Origin: Algoriphagus aquimarinus
GTDB lineage: Bacteria; Bacteroidota; Bacteroidia; Cytophagales; Cyclobacteriaceae
Assembly (NCBI RefSeq): GCF_900112005.1
Contig: NZ_FOKK01000018.1
Coordinates: forward strand, 1 to 64,000
Length of the DNA: 64,000 nt
Direction of reading: 5' to 3'
The position numbers were made by a program, and so were the translations under genes. The notes under the pieces were generated by a model, which searched no databases, was not told the DNA's origin, and saw nothing but the letters and a program-made list of their open reading frames with translations. This document shows, piece after piece, positions 38,176 to 46,950 of the stretch; positions within the stretch are counted from its first letter, which is position 1; each line of letters starts with the position of its first letter.

Positions 38176-38877
38176 ATGTCAAGAAAATCCCCCCTTCTCA
38201 TCTTAGTTTGCTTACTTTTTGGAAGCATGAATTTGTCTGCTCAGAGTTTCTATAAAGAGAAACAATCCAGAGACAATATCTTCAGCATTGGTATAGGACC
38301 TGCGATGGCCTATATGGATAATGGAGGGCAATACAGGGCTTTTAATTTTGAAGTCAAACCATCCGTAACAGCATCATTGATTAAGAGACTCAATGACAGA
38401 TTTGATCTGAGAGCGTCTGCAGGTATGCAGTGGATTTCAAGTGGTGGCAACCCAACTCCCAAAATTATAGGATCATGGTTTGAGAAACACTCAGCCTTTA
38501 CCGTTTCTGGGCCTGTCTATTATTTTGACTTAATGCCAAGTATGTATGTAGTTCCCTTCGCCAACCATATGAATAGAAGTTTATTCAATTTTTATGGAGG
38601 AGTAGGACTAGGAGTAATGCACGCTAGCACAGAGCAAACAAAAACATTTGATAAGGATGAGATTCCTACTCATCATACCATTACAACGGGCTATATACCT
38701 ATCCGAGCAGGTTTAAGCTATTCCATAGGTCCATTTTCCGATATTGCACTGGAAGGCTCCTTAATGATGACCTTTACTGATAACTTGGATGGAAATATTG
38801 GTTTCAACAGATATGGAGATCACTTAGGCCAGGCACAAGTTGTTTACAGAAGATATTTCTTTAGCAAAAAAGATTAA
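38176..38877 (+). CDS. outer-membrane beta-barrel protein, function unknown
   Basis: A 233-residue secreted protein with signal peptide ~1-22 (LVCLLFGSMNLSAQ) and alternating hydrophobic strands rich in Gly and aromatics (FNFYGGVGLGVMHAS, IPIRAGLSYSIGPFSDIALEGSLM), consistent with a small porin-like barrel. It ends QVVYRRYFFSKKD rather than in a terminal aromatic. I cannot assign a substrate. It shares a bidirectional terminator with the UpxY gene on the other strand. Confidence 0.75.
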   Translation: MSRKSPLLILVCLLFGSMNLSAQSFYKEKQSRDNIFSIGIGPAMAYMDNGGQYRAFNFEVKPSVTASLIKRLNDRFDLRASAGMQWISSGGNPTPKIIGSWFEKHSAFTVSGPVYYFDLMPSMYVVPFANHMNRSLFNFYGGVGLGVMHASTEQTKTFDKDEIPTHHTITTGYIPIRAGLSYSIGPFSDIALEGSLMMTFTDNLDGNIGFNRYGDHLGQAQVVYRRYFFSKKD

Positions 38878-38900
38878 GTTCATACCGATTACCAATCAAG

Positions 38901-38935
38901 CAAAGAGCCATCCCGATACTCGGGATGGCTCTTTG
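38901..38935. terminator. bidirectional terminator
   Basis: A perfect 16-bp stem (CAAAGAGCCATCCCGA paired with its complement) around a 3-nt loop, between the convergent outer-membrane protein and UpxY genes. T-rich tracts follow on the plus strand. Confidence 0.85.
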
Positions 38936-38939
38936 CTTT

Positions 38940-39440
38940 TCAATTAGTTACTTCCAAAAACTTCCTCGGTATGTTGATCAATAGGTTCTGGTAAATACCA
39001 GGAATTCGAATCAAAAAATAATCCTTATTACCTTTCTCAATGACTTCCCCAGTCATATTCTGAAGCGGTCCTCCTATTACATTTACCTTCTCCCCAGGAT
39101 CGATGGTGGACCCGTCGGATTCCACCCCTACACCTGTTTCTATCACACGCTTGATGATATCCAGATCCTCTTCTCTGATAGTCGCATGCTGACCTGAAAA
39201 ATGAACAAACTTCACTGCCCCTGGCACCTGTAAGCATTCCCAAAGTTGATTACGATGAGTCTTCACAAATACATAACCGTTGAACATGGCACGTTGTACC
39301 TTTTTCTTACGATCTGACCATTGACGCAATTCTTCGATCATAGGCAAGTACACGTCCAAGCCTCTTTCTTTCAATCGATCAGCCACTTTTTTCTCAGATC
39401 GAGAAGCTGTGTACATCACAAACCACTTTAATTCTTCCAT
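38940..39440 (-). CDS. UpxY-type NusG paralogue (transcription antiterminator)
   Basis: A 166-residue NusG/RfaH-like factor with an N-terminal NGN domain (WFVMYTASRSEKKVADRLKE, YLPMIEELRQWSDRKKKVQ) and a C-terminal KOW domain (GEKVNVIGGPLQNMTGEVIEKG). Such proteins ride on RNA polymerase and suppress termination, usually in the surface-polysaccharide operon whose first gene they are. Here no polysaccharide gene follows: the gene stands between two strong terminators (39520-39550 upstream and 38901-38935 downstream), so it should act in trans or on a distant locus. Confidence 0.9.
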   Translation of the reverse strand: MEELKWFVMYTASRSEKKVADRLKERGLDVYLPMIEELRQWSDRKKKVQRAMFNGYVFVKTHRNQLWECLQVPGAVKFVHFSGQHATIREEDLDIIKRVIETGVGVESDGSTIDPGEKVNVIGGPLQNMTGEVIEKGNKDYFLIRIPGIYQNLLINIPRKFLEVTN

Positions 39441-39519
39441 TTTTACTCGAATGATTTCGGGATGGCGAACTTACAAATTCCATGCTTGAAAGGAAAAAGC
39501 CCCCTCATATAAAAAGCAA

Positions 39520-39550
39520 AAAACCTCTGAGACATTGCCCCAGAGGTTTT
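39520..39550 (-). terminator. intrinsic terminator of the TetR-regulated efflux operon
   Basis: A perfect 10-bp stem (AAAACCTCTG/CAGAGGTTTT) followed by a T-run on the minus strand, 30 nt after the permease stop codon. Confidence 0.88.
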
Positions 39551-39579
39551 AACAAAAAAAACCACCAACCTTAATCCAA

Positions 39580-42500
39580 TCAAGATTTAAGTTTGCTGAT
39601 TCTCATGTTGAGTTTATCTGCCAACAAATACATGACTGGTACGATGACTAACGTAAGGAAGGTTGCAAAGGTTAACCCAAATATTACCGTCCAAGCCATC
39701 GGTCCCCAGAAAGCTGCATTGTCTCCTCCCACATAGAATTGTGGATCAAATGATGTTAGCAATGTTCCAAAATTGATGTTCATACCAATTGCTAGTGGAA
39801 TCAATCCTAATACAGTGGTGATCGCTGTAAGCAAAACTGGTCTTAATCTAGTTTTCCCTGACTCTACTATACTAGAAATCATAAGAGGGAATGGCAAATG
39901 ATCTTTTTGATCCATTCCAAGTTCATCTTTTTTACGCTCGCGAACCAGGTTGGTATAATCAATCAATACAATCGCATTGTTCACTACCACCCCCGCTAAG
40001 GAAATAATACCTATACCCGTCATAATTACAACGAAATCCATGTTGAAAATCACAAGTCCCAAGAATACACCAATCGTACTCAAAACTACGGATGCCATAA
40101 TGATAAATGGGGTAGTAACCGAATTAAACTGAGCTACAATTATCAGGAAAATCAAGGAAACTGCGATCCCTAACGCACCCAAAAGAAAATCCATAGATTT
40201 CTGCTGCTCTTCCTGCTCACCCGTGTATTTCACAGAGATGCCATCTGGCACTTCGTAGTACTCAAGAGCTGCTTGTATCTGAGCATTCACTGCAGTTGCA
40301 TTGAAACCATCAAGCACATTGGAATAGATGGTAACCGCCTTTTCCAAATCTTTTCTCTTCACAGAACCATAAGTAGAACCATACTTCACCTCAGCTACGG
40401 CTGAGATTGGCACTTCCCGCTTATCTCCAAATTTATCTCTAAAGCCAATTTTCTTATTGACCAAGGTGTTGATATCATATCTAAAACCTTCTGTTAACCT
40501 CAACTGGATTGGGTAATCATCTTCACCTTCTTTGTATTTGGATACTTCCAAACCAAAAAGTGCTGTACGAAGGTCAGTTGCTATTTCTGAGGTAGAAAGC
40601 CCAAATCTCCTAGCCTTATCCCTATCAATATTCAAAATCACCTCAGGATTTCCCAGTGACAAATCGGACTTCAATTCTTCCACACCAGGGACATTTTGAT
40701 CATTCAGATACTCTCTTGTTTGGTTGACAAACGCAATCAGCTGATCGTAGTCCTCTCCAGCAAATTCCAAATTAATTGCTTTACCTACTGGAGGCCCGTT
40801 TCTCTGCTTATCTACAGTTACCAGCACACCTGGATATTTGGTAGACAACTCACGAATCTGCTCCATCGCGCCGTTGGTATTGATGCCTTGGCGGTCGATG
40901 TAGTCTACGAAACCGATTGTGATTTTCGCTTTGTGAGGCGTTGGTTGGTTACTTGGTCCTTCCATCGGGTCGCCAGTTCCTTCTCCTACCTGAGTGATTA
41001 CTGATTCCAATATATCCTTGTATTCATCCAGCGCTATCATCAGCTCATCTTCCATCCCATCCACAAACTCATTTGTCGCCTCTATATCCGTTCCTATCGG
41101 GAATTCAATAAACACATTGATGAGCTGAGGCTGGTTATCCGGGAAGAAAAGAACCTGTGGGGCCCTTACTACCAAAAGAAGTAGAGAAAGCACAAGTAGT
41201 AGCACCGTGCCACCTAGAAACCCATAGGGCTTCTTGCCATTAAGAGCATACTGCAAAATACCTTCATACATATTCTCCATCTTCACCAAAAACACAGTCT
41301 GGAACCAGCGAATGGCTTTTCTGAGTATGAAGACATTGAAAACAGTTAATACACAAGCAATTAACATCAGTGAACCAAAAGCAGTCCATCCAATCAGATA
41401 AAACAATGCTGATAGGATCAGCAATACACCCGCTACAATAATAGATTTCTGCTTAGGCTTATCCTTACTTACATCTTCCACCTTCATGAAAAGGGCAGTC
41501 AACACAGGGTTGATCACCAAGGCCACAAACAGGGAGGAAGAAAGAACAATAATCAATGTAATAGGAAGGAATTTCATAAACTCCCCTACCGTATCCTGCC
41601 AAAATGCAAGTGGAAGGAATGCAGCTAGAGTCGTAGCTGTAGAAGTAATGATTGGCCAAGCGACCTCCCCTACTCCTTCTTTTGCTGCCTGAGCGGCACT
41701 TTTGCCTTCAGACATCAAACGATAGATATTCTCTACCACCACGATACCGTTATCCACGAGCATACCCAAGGCTAGAATCAGGGAGAAAAGCACCATTAGA
41801 TTCAGCGTAATCCCAAAAGCATTTAATATCAGGAAAGAAATGAACATGGAAAGCGGAATTGCTATCCCCACAAAAAGTGCATTTCTAAATCCTAGGAAAA
41901 ACATCAATACCAATACCACTAGAATCACCCCAAAGATGATAGAGTTTTCAAGATCACTTACCTGAAGTCTAGTTGCTTTGGACTGGTCATTGGTGATGCT
42001 GATCTCAAGATCCGGAGGGAATCTGTCGGCTTTGGTTTTTTCAATAATTTCCTTGATTTTATCCGCAGCATACAGCAAGTTCTCTCCACTTCGCTTCACT
42101 ACGTTGATCGTCACTACAGGAAGGTTTTTGCTTCTAGCGTAACTTGTTCTCTCTTTATAAGTATCCTTTACTTCTGCTACGTCCCTGAGGTAAACGATTT
42201 TCTGGTTGTCAGTTTTGATGATGATATCCAGAATATCCATTGGGTCTGTGAACTCTCCATCTACACGAAGTGTGCGCTGAAAATCTCCAGACCTAATATT
42301 ACCACCTGAAATCGTCACATTCTCCGTTTGGATCGCAGAAGCGATATCATTGAAACTCACCCCAACAGATTCCATTTTGTAAGGATCTGCGTTGATCTGA
42401 ATCTCTCGCTCTACTGTTCCTGCTAAATCTGCTTTTGAGATTTCTGAAAGCTTCTCTATCTCATCTTCCAGGTATTCTCCGAACTTCTTCAGTTCAGCTT

Positions 42501-42984
42501 CAGAATAATCTCCAGAAATATTAACATTCATAATCGGGAAATCAGATGTATTCACTTCCAATACATTGGGATCCTGATCCAGATCTGTAGGCAGTTCACT
42601 TTTAGATTTATCTACAGCATCCTTTACATCCTGAATAGCTTTGGAGATCTCCACGCCAGGATTAAATTCCACTACAATAGAAGAGAAATCCTGAACAGAT
42701 GTAGAAGTAATATCCTTCACGTCATTTAGGGACTTCAACTCTTTCTCTATAGGTCTTGTGATTAGATTCTCCATATCCACTGGTGAGTTACCAGGATAAG
42801 GAGTTCCTACATACACCGTAGGGATGACGATCTCAGGAAAGCTCTCCTTCGGCATATTGCGATAAGCACTCAAGCCAAGGAAAGTAATTATCAGCGTAAG
42901 GATAACCACAGAGGTGGAATTATCCACACTCATGCTGGATAAGCCGAACTCTCTCGTTTTTATTGGTTTTTGATTTTCCGCCAT
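39580..42984 (-). CDS. RND efflux permease (AcrB-like)
   Basis: A proton-driven inner-membrane exporter of 1134 residues, about 90 longer than AcrB. TM1 is ~25-42; the porter domain follows; the TM4 proton-relay region is LGMLVDNGIVVVEN, with one Asp (411) followed by Asn instead of the Asp-Asp pair of AcrB. The extra length is a stretch at about 500-570 between the two halves, holding two added hydrophobic helices (IIVAGVLLILSALFYLIGW and SLMLIACVLTVFNVFIL). The second half ends with TFLTLVIVPVMYLLADKL. It belongs to an operon with adaptor and TolC genes (4-bp gap to the adaptor). Substrates are unknown; probably organic compounds, since the HME metal signature is absent. Confidence 0.93.
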   Translation of the reverse strand: MAENQKPIKTREFGLSSMSVDNSTSVVILTLIITFLGLSAYRNMPKESFPEIVIPTVYVGTPYPGNSPVDMENLITRPIEKELKSLNDVKDITSTSVQDFSSIVVEFNPGVEISKAIQDVKDAVDKSKSELPTDLDQDPNVLEVNTSDFPIMNVNISGDYSEAELKKFGEYLEDEIEKLSEISKADLAGTVEREIQINADPYKMESVGVSFNDIASAIQTENVTISGGNIRSGDFQRTLRVDGEFTDPMDILDIIIKTDNQKIVYLRDVAEVKDTYKERTSYARSKNLPVVTINVVKRSGENLLYAADKIKEIIEKTKADRFPPDLEISITNDQSKATRLQVSDLENSIIFGVILVVLVLMFFLGFRNALFVGIAIPLSMFISFLILNAFGITLNLMVLFSLILALGMLVDNGIVVVENIYRLMSEGKSAAQAAKEGVGEVAWPIITSTATTLAAFLPLAFWQDTVGEFMKFLPITLIIVLSSSLFVALVINPVLTALFMKVEDVSKDKPKQKSIIVAGVLLILSALFYLIGWTAFGSLMLIACVLTVFNVFILRKAIRWFQTVFLVKMENMYEGILQYALNGKKPYGFLGGTVLLLVLSLLLLVVRAPQVLFFPDNQPQLINVFIEFPIGTDIEATNEFVDGMEDELMIALDEYKDILESVITQVGEGTGDPMEGPSNQPTPHKAKITIGFVDYIDRQGINTNGAMEQIRELSTKYPGVLVTVDKQRNGPPVGKAINLEFAGEDYDQLIAFVNQTREYLNDQNVPGVEELKSDLSLGNPEVILNIDRDKARRFGLSTSEIATDLRTALFGLEVSKYKEGEDDYPIQLRLTEGFRYDINTLVNKKIGFRDKFGDKREVPISAVAEVKYGSTYGSVKRKDLEKAVTIYSNVLDGFNATAVNAQIQAALEYYEVPDGISVKYTGEQEEQQKSMDFLLGALGIAVSLIFLIIVAQFNSVTTPFIIMASVVLSTIGVFLGLVIFNMDFVVIMTGIGIISLAGVVVNNAIVLIDYTNLVRERKKDELGMDQKDHLPFPLMISSIVESGKTRLRPVLLTAITTVLGLIPLAIGMNINFGTLLTSFDPQFYVGGDNAAFWGPMAWTVIFGLTFATFLTLVIVPVMYLLADKLNMRISKLKS

Positions 42985-42988
42985 CTTA

Positions 42989-44122
42989 TTACTGCTGAGC
43001 TATATTCACGTTGAAATTATCTCCTACTTCACGGAAGCCTTTGTCCACTAAAACTTCATTTCCTTCCAAACCTTTCAATATTTCAGTTTCCTGATCAAAG
43101 GTCTTTCCTCTCTCTACATATTTTTTCTTGGCGAAACCTTCCACTACTACAAATAAGTAATCACCTCTATTGTCGCTAAGGATCAAATGACTAGGAACAG
43201 TGACTGCATCATTATGCTCATAATCCTGAATTTTCAAAACAGAAATCATATTTGGCTTCACCATTGGGACCTTTGGAAGATACACCTCCACTTTAAATGT
43301 CCTGTTGTTTGGGTTGATGATCGCACCTACTGCGGACACCTTTGTCTGTATTTCCTGATTGATGGAAGGGAATCTCACATCTACAGAATCGCCTTTTCCA
43401 AGAACTCCTACATAAGACTCAGAAATATCTGCCTCAATAAATAAGTCGCTTTCTCCGACAAATTGAAACATAGATGCACCTGGCTGAACCAACTCGCCCA
43501 ATCTCACCTGCACAGTTTCGATCGTACCTGCAAATGGCGCTCGAATCACTCCTTTAGCTAACTCCGTTTTGGCGGAAGCCAAGTTTCTTTGTAAGCCTTC
43601 TTTTCTATTTTTAGCTTCTAGGTATTGTACTTCAGTACCAATCTGCTGCTTCCAAAGACGCTCCTGCTTTTCGAATAAAGTATTTGCTAGATCCATGGTG
43701 TTTTCCAGCTCTTCTATAGAACGTTGTATGGATTCAGTGTCAATTCTCGCCAAAACCTGTCCCTTAGAGACTCTCATACCCTCGATAGCCGGCACTTCCA
43801 GAATTCTCCCTGAAGTCTCAGCACTGATGCTCACATTCTTCTTAGAAAGAACAGATCCTGTCACCTCCACATAGTGCTCAAATCTCCCTCTCTTAGCCTG
43901 AGCTGTAGTGATTAGGATTGACTTATGATTTAGCTTGGCAAACTCAGGATCTAACTTCATCAACTCAGCCTCCAACTCCTTTATCTGGCTGTTGATTTCG
44001 TTTGATTGCGTTTTGAGTTCTTTCAACTCAGCTTTTTTCGCCTCCACTCCTTCTTCAGTAGCACAGGAAATAGCGACCAAGGCAAGTGCAATCAGGGGTA
44101 AAAATTTATATAGTGCTTTCAT
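42989..44122 (-). CDS. RND efflux periplasmic adaptor lipoprotein
   Basis: A membrane fusion protein of 377 residues linking the AcrB-like pump and the TolC protein. Lipobox ALVAISC (Cys20), then an unusual N-terminal coiled coil right after the lipid anchor (about 28-60, AKKAELKELKTQSNEINSQI), a lipoyl half (ISAETSGRILEVPAIEGMRV), a helical hairpin, the second lipoyl half (GVIRAPFAGTIETVQVRLGE), a beta barrel and a membrane-proximal domain. Its start codon overlaps the stop of a 35-codon ORF in the preceding element. Confidence 0.92.
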   Translation of the reverse strand: MKALYKFLPLIALALVAISCATEEGVEAKKAELKELKTQSNEINSQIKELEAELMKLDPEFAKLNHKSILITTAQAKRGRFEHYVEVTGSVLSKKNVSISAETSGRILEVPAIEGMRVSKGQVLARIDTESIQRSIEELENTMDLANTLFEKQERLWKQQIGTEVQYLEAKNRKEGLQRNLASAKTELAKGVIRAPFAGTIETVQVRLGELVQPGASMFQFVGESDLFIEADISESYVGVLGKGDSVDVRFPSINQEIQTKVSAVGAIINPNNRTFKVEVYLPKVPMVKPNMISVLKIQDYEHNDAVTVPSHLILSDNRGDYLFVVVEGFAKKKYVERGKTFDQETEILKGLEGNEVLVDKGFREVGDNFNVNIAQQ

Positions 44123-44226
44123 ATGATTATAATTTCTCTATTAAGGCCATCCCGATAGCTATCGGGAGAAATCTCGCATAGTAAAATCATCCTCGTATAG
44201 GACGGTTTGGTTCTGCTCGATTTCAT
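44119..44226 (-). other. intra-operon element / possible 35-codon coupled ORF (copy B)
   Basis: Lies between the TolC and adaptor genes. An open frame begins MKSSRTKPSYTR and ends with a TGA overlapping the adaptor ATG (ATGA). The DNA includes the perfect palindrome CCCGATAGCTATCGGG (44151-44166). Shared blocks with copy A (3468-3587) are ATGAAATCGAGCA, GGATGATTTT, GCGAGATT and CTCCCGA, in the same order and spacing. The same palindrome also appears inside the truncated transposase at about 55075, so part of this element is a dispersed repeat. Confidence 0.5.
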
Positions 44227-44281
44227 GATTTATTGATATTGTCGTTGTTATATACTTCCTTTTTGAAAAGGAAATGTTGGA

Positions 44282-45664
44282 TTAGTCGTTGATTCCTTCT
44301 TTCAAGATCCCCAGCGCCTTTTCCAAATCTACTTTGGAAATTAAGCCATCATAAAGAGCTCCTAAGTAATTGATTTCTGATTCTATCAAAGCGGCATCAG
44401 CATCTACAACCTCCAAGTTGGAGCCAACACCTTCATTGTATTTGATTTTGGAGATATCATACACCTCTTTTGCCAGTGCCATACTCTCTTTTTGTACTGC
44501 CAAAACCTCCATATCATTTGCTAGATTTTGTCGGGCTTGAAAAATCTCCAGTTGAATATTGCCATCCAAATAGTACTTCTGATTTTCCAACTGCTGCAAT
44601 TGTATTCTGTTTCGCTGTATTCTAGCGCTTTTGGCTAGTCCATCGAAAATCGGAATATTCATAGCAACACCGATCATTGAAGAGCTAAACCAATTTGATG
44701 ACTTGAAAAGCGTGTTAAATGAATCTCCAGCACCTGATCTTGTGAAATTAGCATTGAGATCAAGCGTAGGTATGTATTGTGAAGTGTTATACTTCAGATC
44801 CAATTGAGTCAACTCCATGTTAGTATTCAGCTGATCCATTTCTACGCGGTGGCTTTGCTCCATAGTCTGAAGTCTTGAAAGGTCCTCCTCAGGATTCAAT
44901 TCAGCAAGAGTTTCAGTGATTACGAGATCGTAATTTTTCGGTAGTCCCAATTGAATCTTCAAAAGCTGCTTAGAGATATCGTAGGCAGTGATGCTTCTCT
45001 TCAATTGTGAAAAGGTATTGTTACGCTGAACCTGAATTCTTGAAACTTCTATTTTCTCAGAAAATCCTGCCTCGTTCATGGCTTTGGTTTCTTCCAATAG
45101 TGAGTCAATTCTGGTCAGGTTGGCCTGAGAAAGTTTAATTCTTTCAGCATTTACCAAAACCCCAAAATATGCTTTCTTGACGTTCTCGATCACATCATTT
45201 TCCACTTTCACCTTATTCAGCTCGGTCAGAGCTTTGTAAGTCTTCGCTGCTCTTAAACCCACGAAAAATGAACCGTCAAAAATCATCTGAGTCATATTCA
45301 CTCCAGCATTTGCGGAGTAATTCACACCGAATCTCGCCGGAATCACATCAGAAGGGTTGGTAGGATCACCGAATGGCGGTGCATTTGGCAAAAACACCAC
45401 CTGAACGAGTGGATTATAATTAACCCCTACCGAACCATTCACCTGTGGCAGACCAGCAGCTGTTTCTTCCTTAATGGTAGTCTGCGAAACCATCACTTCC
45501 AGTCTGGCATTCTTGGCATCCACATTATTTTCCAAGGCATACTCCAAAGTCTCCTTGAGATTGAGTTGTAGCGTCTCCAAAGGCGGAGCTTCTTGGGCAG
45601 TAGCCTCCAGCCTGAATAAATTCAAGGCAAGGAAAACCACAAAATAAATCTTTGTTTTATGCAT
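44282..45664 (-). CDS. TolC-family outer-membrane channel protein
   Basis: The outer-membrane factor of the TetR-regulated RND pump, 460 residues. Signal peptide ~1-23 (ending EATAQ), then two repeats of long helices and strands typical of TolC (NLKETLEYALENNVDAKNARLEV, SRIQVQRNNTFSQLKRSI, VYDISKIKYNEGVGSNLEVVDADAAL; the motif order matches the family). It is the second gene of the operon, 63 bp after tetR. Unlike the metal system, this channel is a separate polypeptide. Confidence 0.92.
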   Translation of the reverse strand: MHKTKIYFVVFLALNLFRLEATAQEAPPLETLQLNLKETLEYALENNVDAKNARLEVMVSQTTIKEETAAGLPQVNGSVGVNYNPLVQVVFLPNAPPFGDPTNPSDVIPARFGVNYSANAGVNMTQMIFDGSFFVGLRAAKTYKALTELNKVKVENDVIENVKKAYFGVLVNAERIKLSQANLTRIDSLLEETKAMNEAGFSEKIEVSRIQVQRNNTFSQLKRSITAYDISKQLLKIQLGLPKNYDLVITETLAELNPEEDLSRLQTMEQSHRVEMDQLNTNMELTQLDLKYNTSQYIPTLDLNANFTRSGAGDSFNTLFKSSNWFSSSMIGVAMNIPIFDGLAKSARIQRNRIQLQQLENQKYYLDGNIQLEIFQARQNLANDMEVLAVQKESMALAKEVYDISKIKYNEGVGSNLEVVDADAALIESEINYLGALYDGLISKVDLEKALGILKEGIND

Positions 45665-45727
45665 GATTAAATCTAAAAAGAGTCTGATTTTATGTAATCG
45701 CCAGCAAAGGGCAGTTATAGAAGTTGA

Positions 45728-46327
45728 TTAGTAAGTATTTCGCTTTTGCAGATAAGCCTGCCTACCTTTTTCGGTAAATATACCATGTAAGAAATGATCT
45801 AACATCTCCATGTGCAGAGTTAATAAACTAAAATCTCTTCGGTCGTAGTTGGATGGATTCATAGCAGCGCTGATTTGATCTATTCGCATATTCGCCAAGA
45901 TCTTCGCATTGATTTCAGGACGAAAATAACCAAGGGTTTTGCCTTTCTCTAGGACGTTGACGATATCTGTCACAATAATTTCTTCTTTGAATTGATTGAA
46001 CATCTCCCAAACTTCCGGGAAGTACTTTTGGATTTCAAGCAAGACCATTGGGTTCAAGGTTGACAAGCGCTCCCTTACCATCTTGGAAGTATGAACCAAA
46101 TGCTCAATCACACCATCTTCACCTTCCAGAATCTTGTCTAGCGTATCCTGATCCTCTTTCAATGCCATTGAAAAAGCCTCCTTGACAAGCTGCTTTTTAT
46201 CTATGAATTCCTGATAGATTGTCTTTTTGGAAATCCCAGCCAAACGAGCAATATCCTCCATCGTAATGGCTCTCACACCATACTGGCTAAATTGATCACT
46301 GGCTATCCCTAGAATCTTCTCCCTCAT
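45728..46327 (-). CDS. TetR/AcrR-family repressor of the RND efflux operon
   Basis: A 199-residue regulator, first gene of the efflux operon. The N-terminal helix-turn-helix is ITMEDIARLAGISKKTIYQEF, and the ligand-binding domain is all-helical. Immediately upstream lies a 28-bp palindrome overlapping the promoter, so autorepression of the whole operon and induction by a pump substrate is the likely mode. The start ATG at 46327 is unambiguous. Confidence 0.92.
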   Translation of the reverse strand: MREKILGIASDQFSQYGVRAITMEDIARLAGISKKTIYQEFIDKKQLVKEAFSMALKEDQDTLDKILEGEDGVIEHLVHTSKMVRERLSTLNPMVLLEIQKYFPEVWEMFNQFKEEIIVTDIVNVLEKGKTLGYFRPEINAKILANMRIDQISAAMNPSNYDRRDFSLLTLHMEMLDHFLHGIFTEKGRQAYLQKRNTY

Positions 46328-46356
46328 TTATGCTAATCAACTTAATTTACGAGATG

Positions 46357-46393
46357 CAAAACTACGGAAACTTTCACCAAAGCAAAAGTTTCC
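46357..46393 (-). promoter_or_regulatory. promoter and TetR operator of the efflux operon
   Basis: On the minus strand a Bacteroidetes promoter is clear: TTTG (46386-46383), 18-nt spacer, TAGTTTTG (46364-46357), about 30 nt before the tetR ATG. A palindrome with perfect 9-bp arms GGAAACTTT/AAAGTTTCC (46366-46393) covers the spacer and the -33 box, as expected for a TetR operator. Confidence 0.7.
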
Positions 46394-46648
46394 ACCGTGC
46401 CGAAAACGAACAATATTCGGCCTATTTAAAAAAATAACAAGGAAAAGTGCGCGCAGATGAACAGCGAGCTAATTTTTTGAAATTTAAAACTGCGAGAAAT
46501 ATAGTGTCAGATTTTAAAAGACAATAGCTATTAGACATTAGATACAAGCAGTAAGACGGTAGATTTAAGAATCAAGACGCTAGATATAAGACCCAAGACG
46601 TTAGACACCAAGATAGTTTGGCTCTATCATACTGCCATTAGGATCAGC

Positions 46649-46753
46649 GTCATTGCGAGGAGCGAAGTATGAGCGACAAAGCAATCTCGTAAATATGATC
46701 AGATTGCCTGCCCAGCAGTTGGCGGGCTTTGGTCATTCTTCCCTCGCAATGAC
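46649..46753. repeat. short inverted-repeat-bounded intergenic element
   Basis: About 105 bp bounded by GTCATTGCGAGG and CCTCGCAATGAC with internal palindromic pieces. This boundary sequence is a common dispersed intergenic motif in Bacteroidota and may be a MITE or REP-like element. Confidence 0.6.
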
Positions 46754-46922
46754 AAAGCTCAACTAACCAGAAAGTACCCCAACTCTTCGGTAATCTCGTA
46801 AATCGTAATTCGTACCTCCTAAATAATAACAGATTGCTTCAAGCTCCTCCGCCGCTTTCGCAATGACGAATATTCACGACTGAAATCTGAACACTAATTT
46901 TTCAATCTCCCGCTCAATTCCG

Positions 46923-46930
46923 TACCTTTG
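46923..46930 (+). promoter_or_regulatory. purL promoter -7 box
   Basis: TACCTTTG, a strong match to the TAnnTTTG element, 20 nt upstream of the purL start; it implies a very short leader. Confidence 0.65.
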
Positions 46931-46950
46931 CATCTTACCAGCCAAAGGAC

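Larger units (their letters stand above)
46328..46950. other. 623-bp gene-free divergent region rich in repeats
   Basis: Besides the tetR promoter and the purL promoter it holds degenerate direct repeats of the form AGACGTTAGACACCAAG (46530-46616), and an element bounded by GTCATTGCGAGG (46649-46660) and its inverse (46742-46753). A similar inverse end lies near 46857-46866. Nothing coding is evident. Confidence 0.6.

Noticed and set aside
46530-46616. Possible CRISPR-like or tandem array (AGAC.TTAGA... units)
   Set aside because: Units are short, degenerate and without unique spacers of constant length; this is a common Bacteroidetes intergenic repeat, and no cas genes are present.
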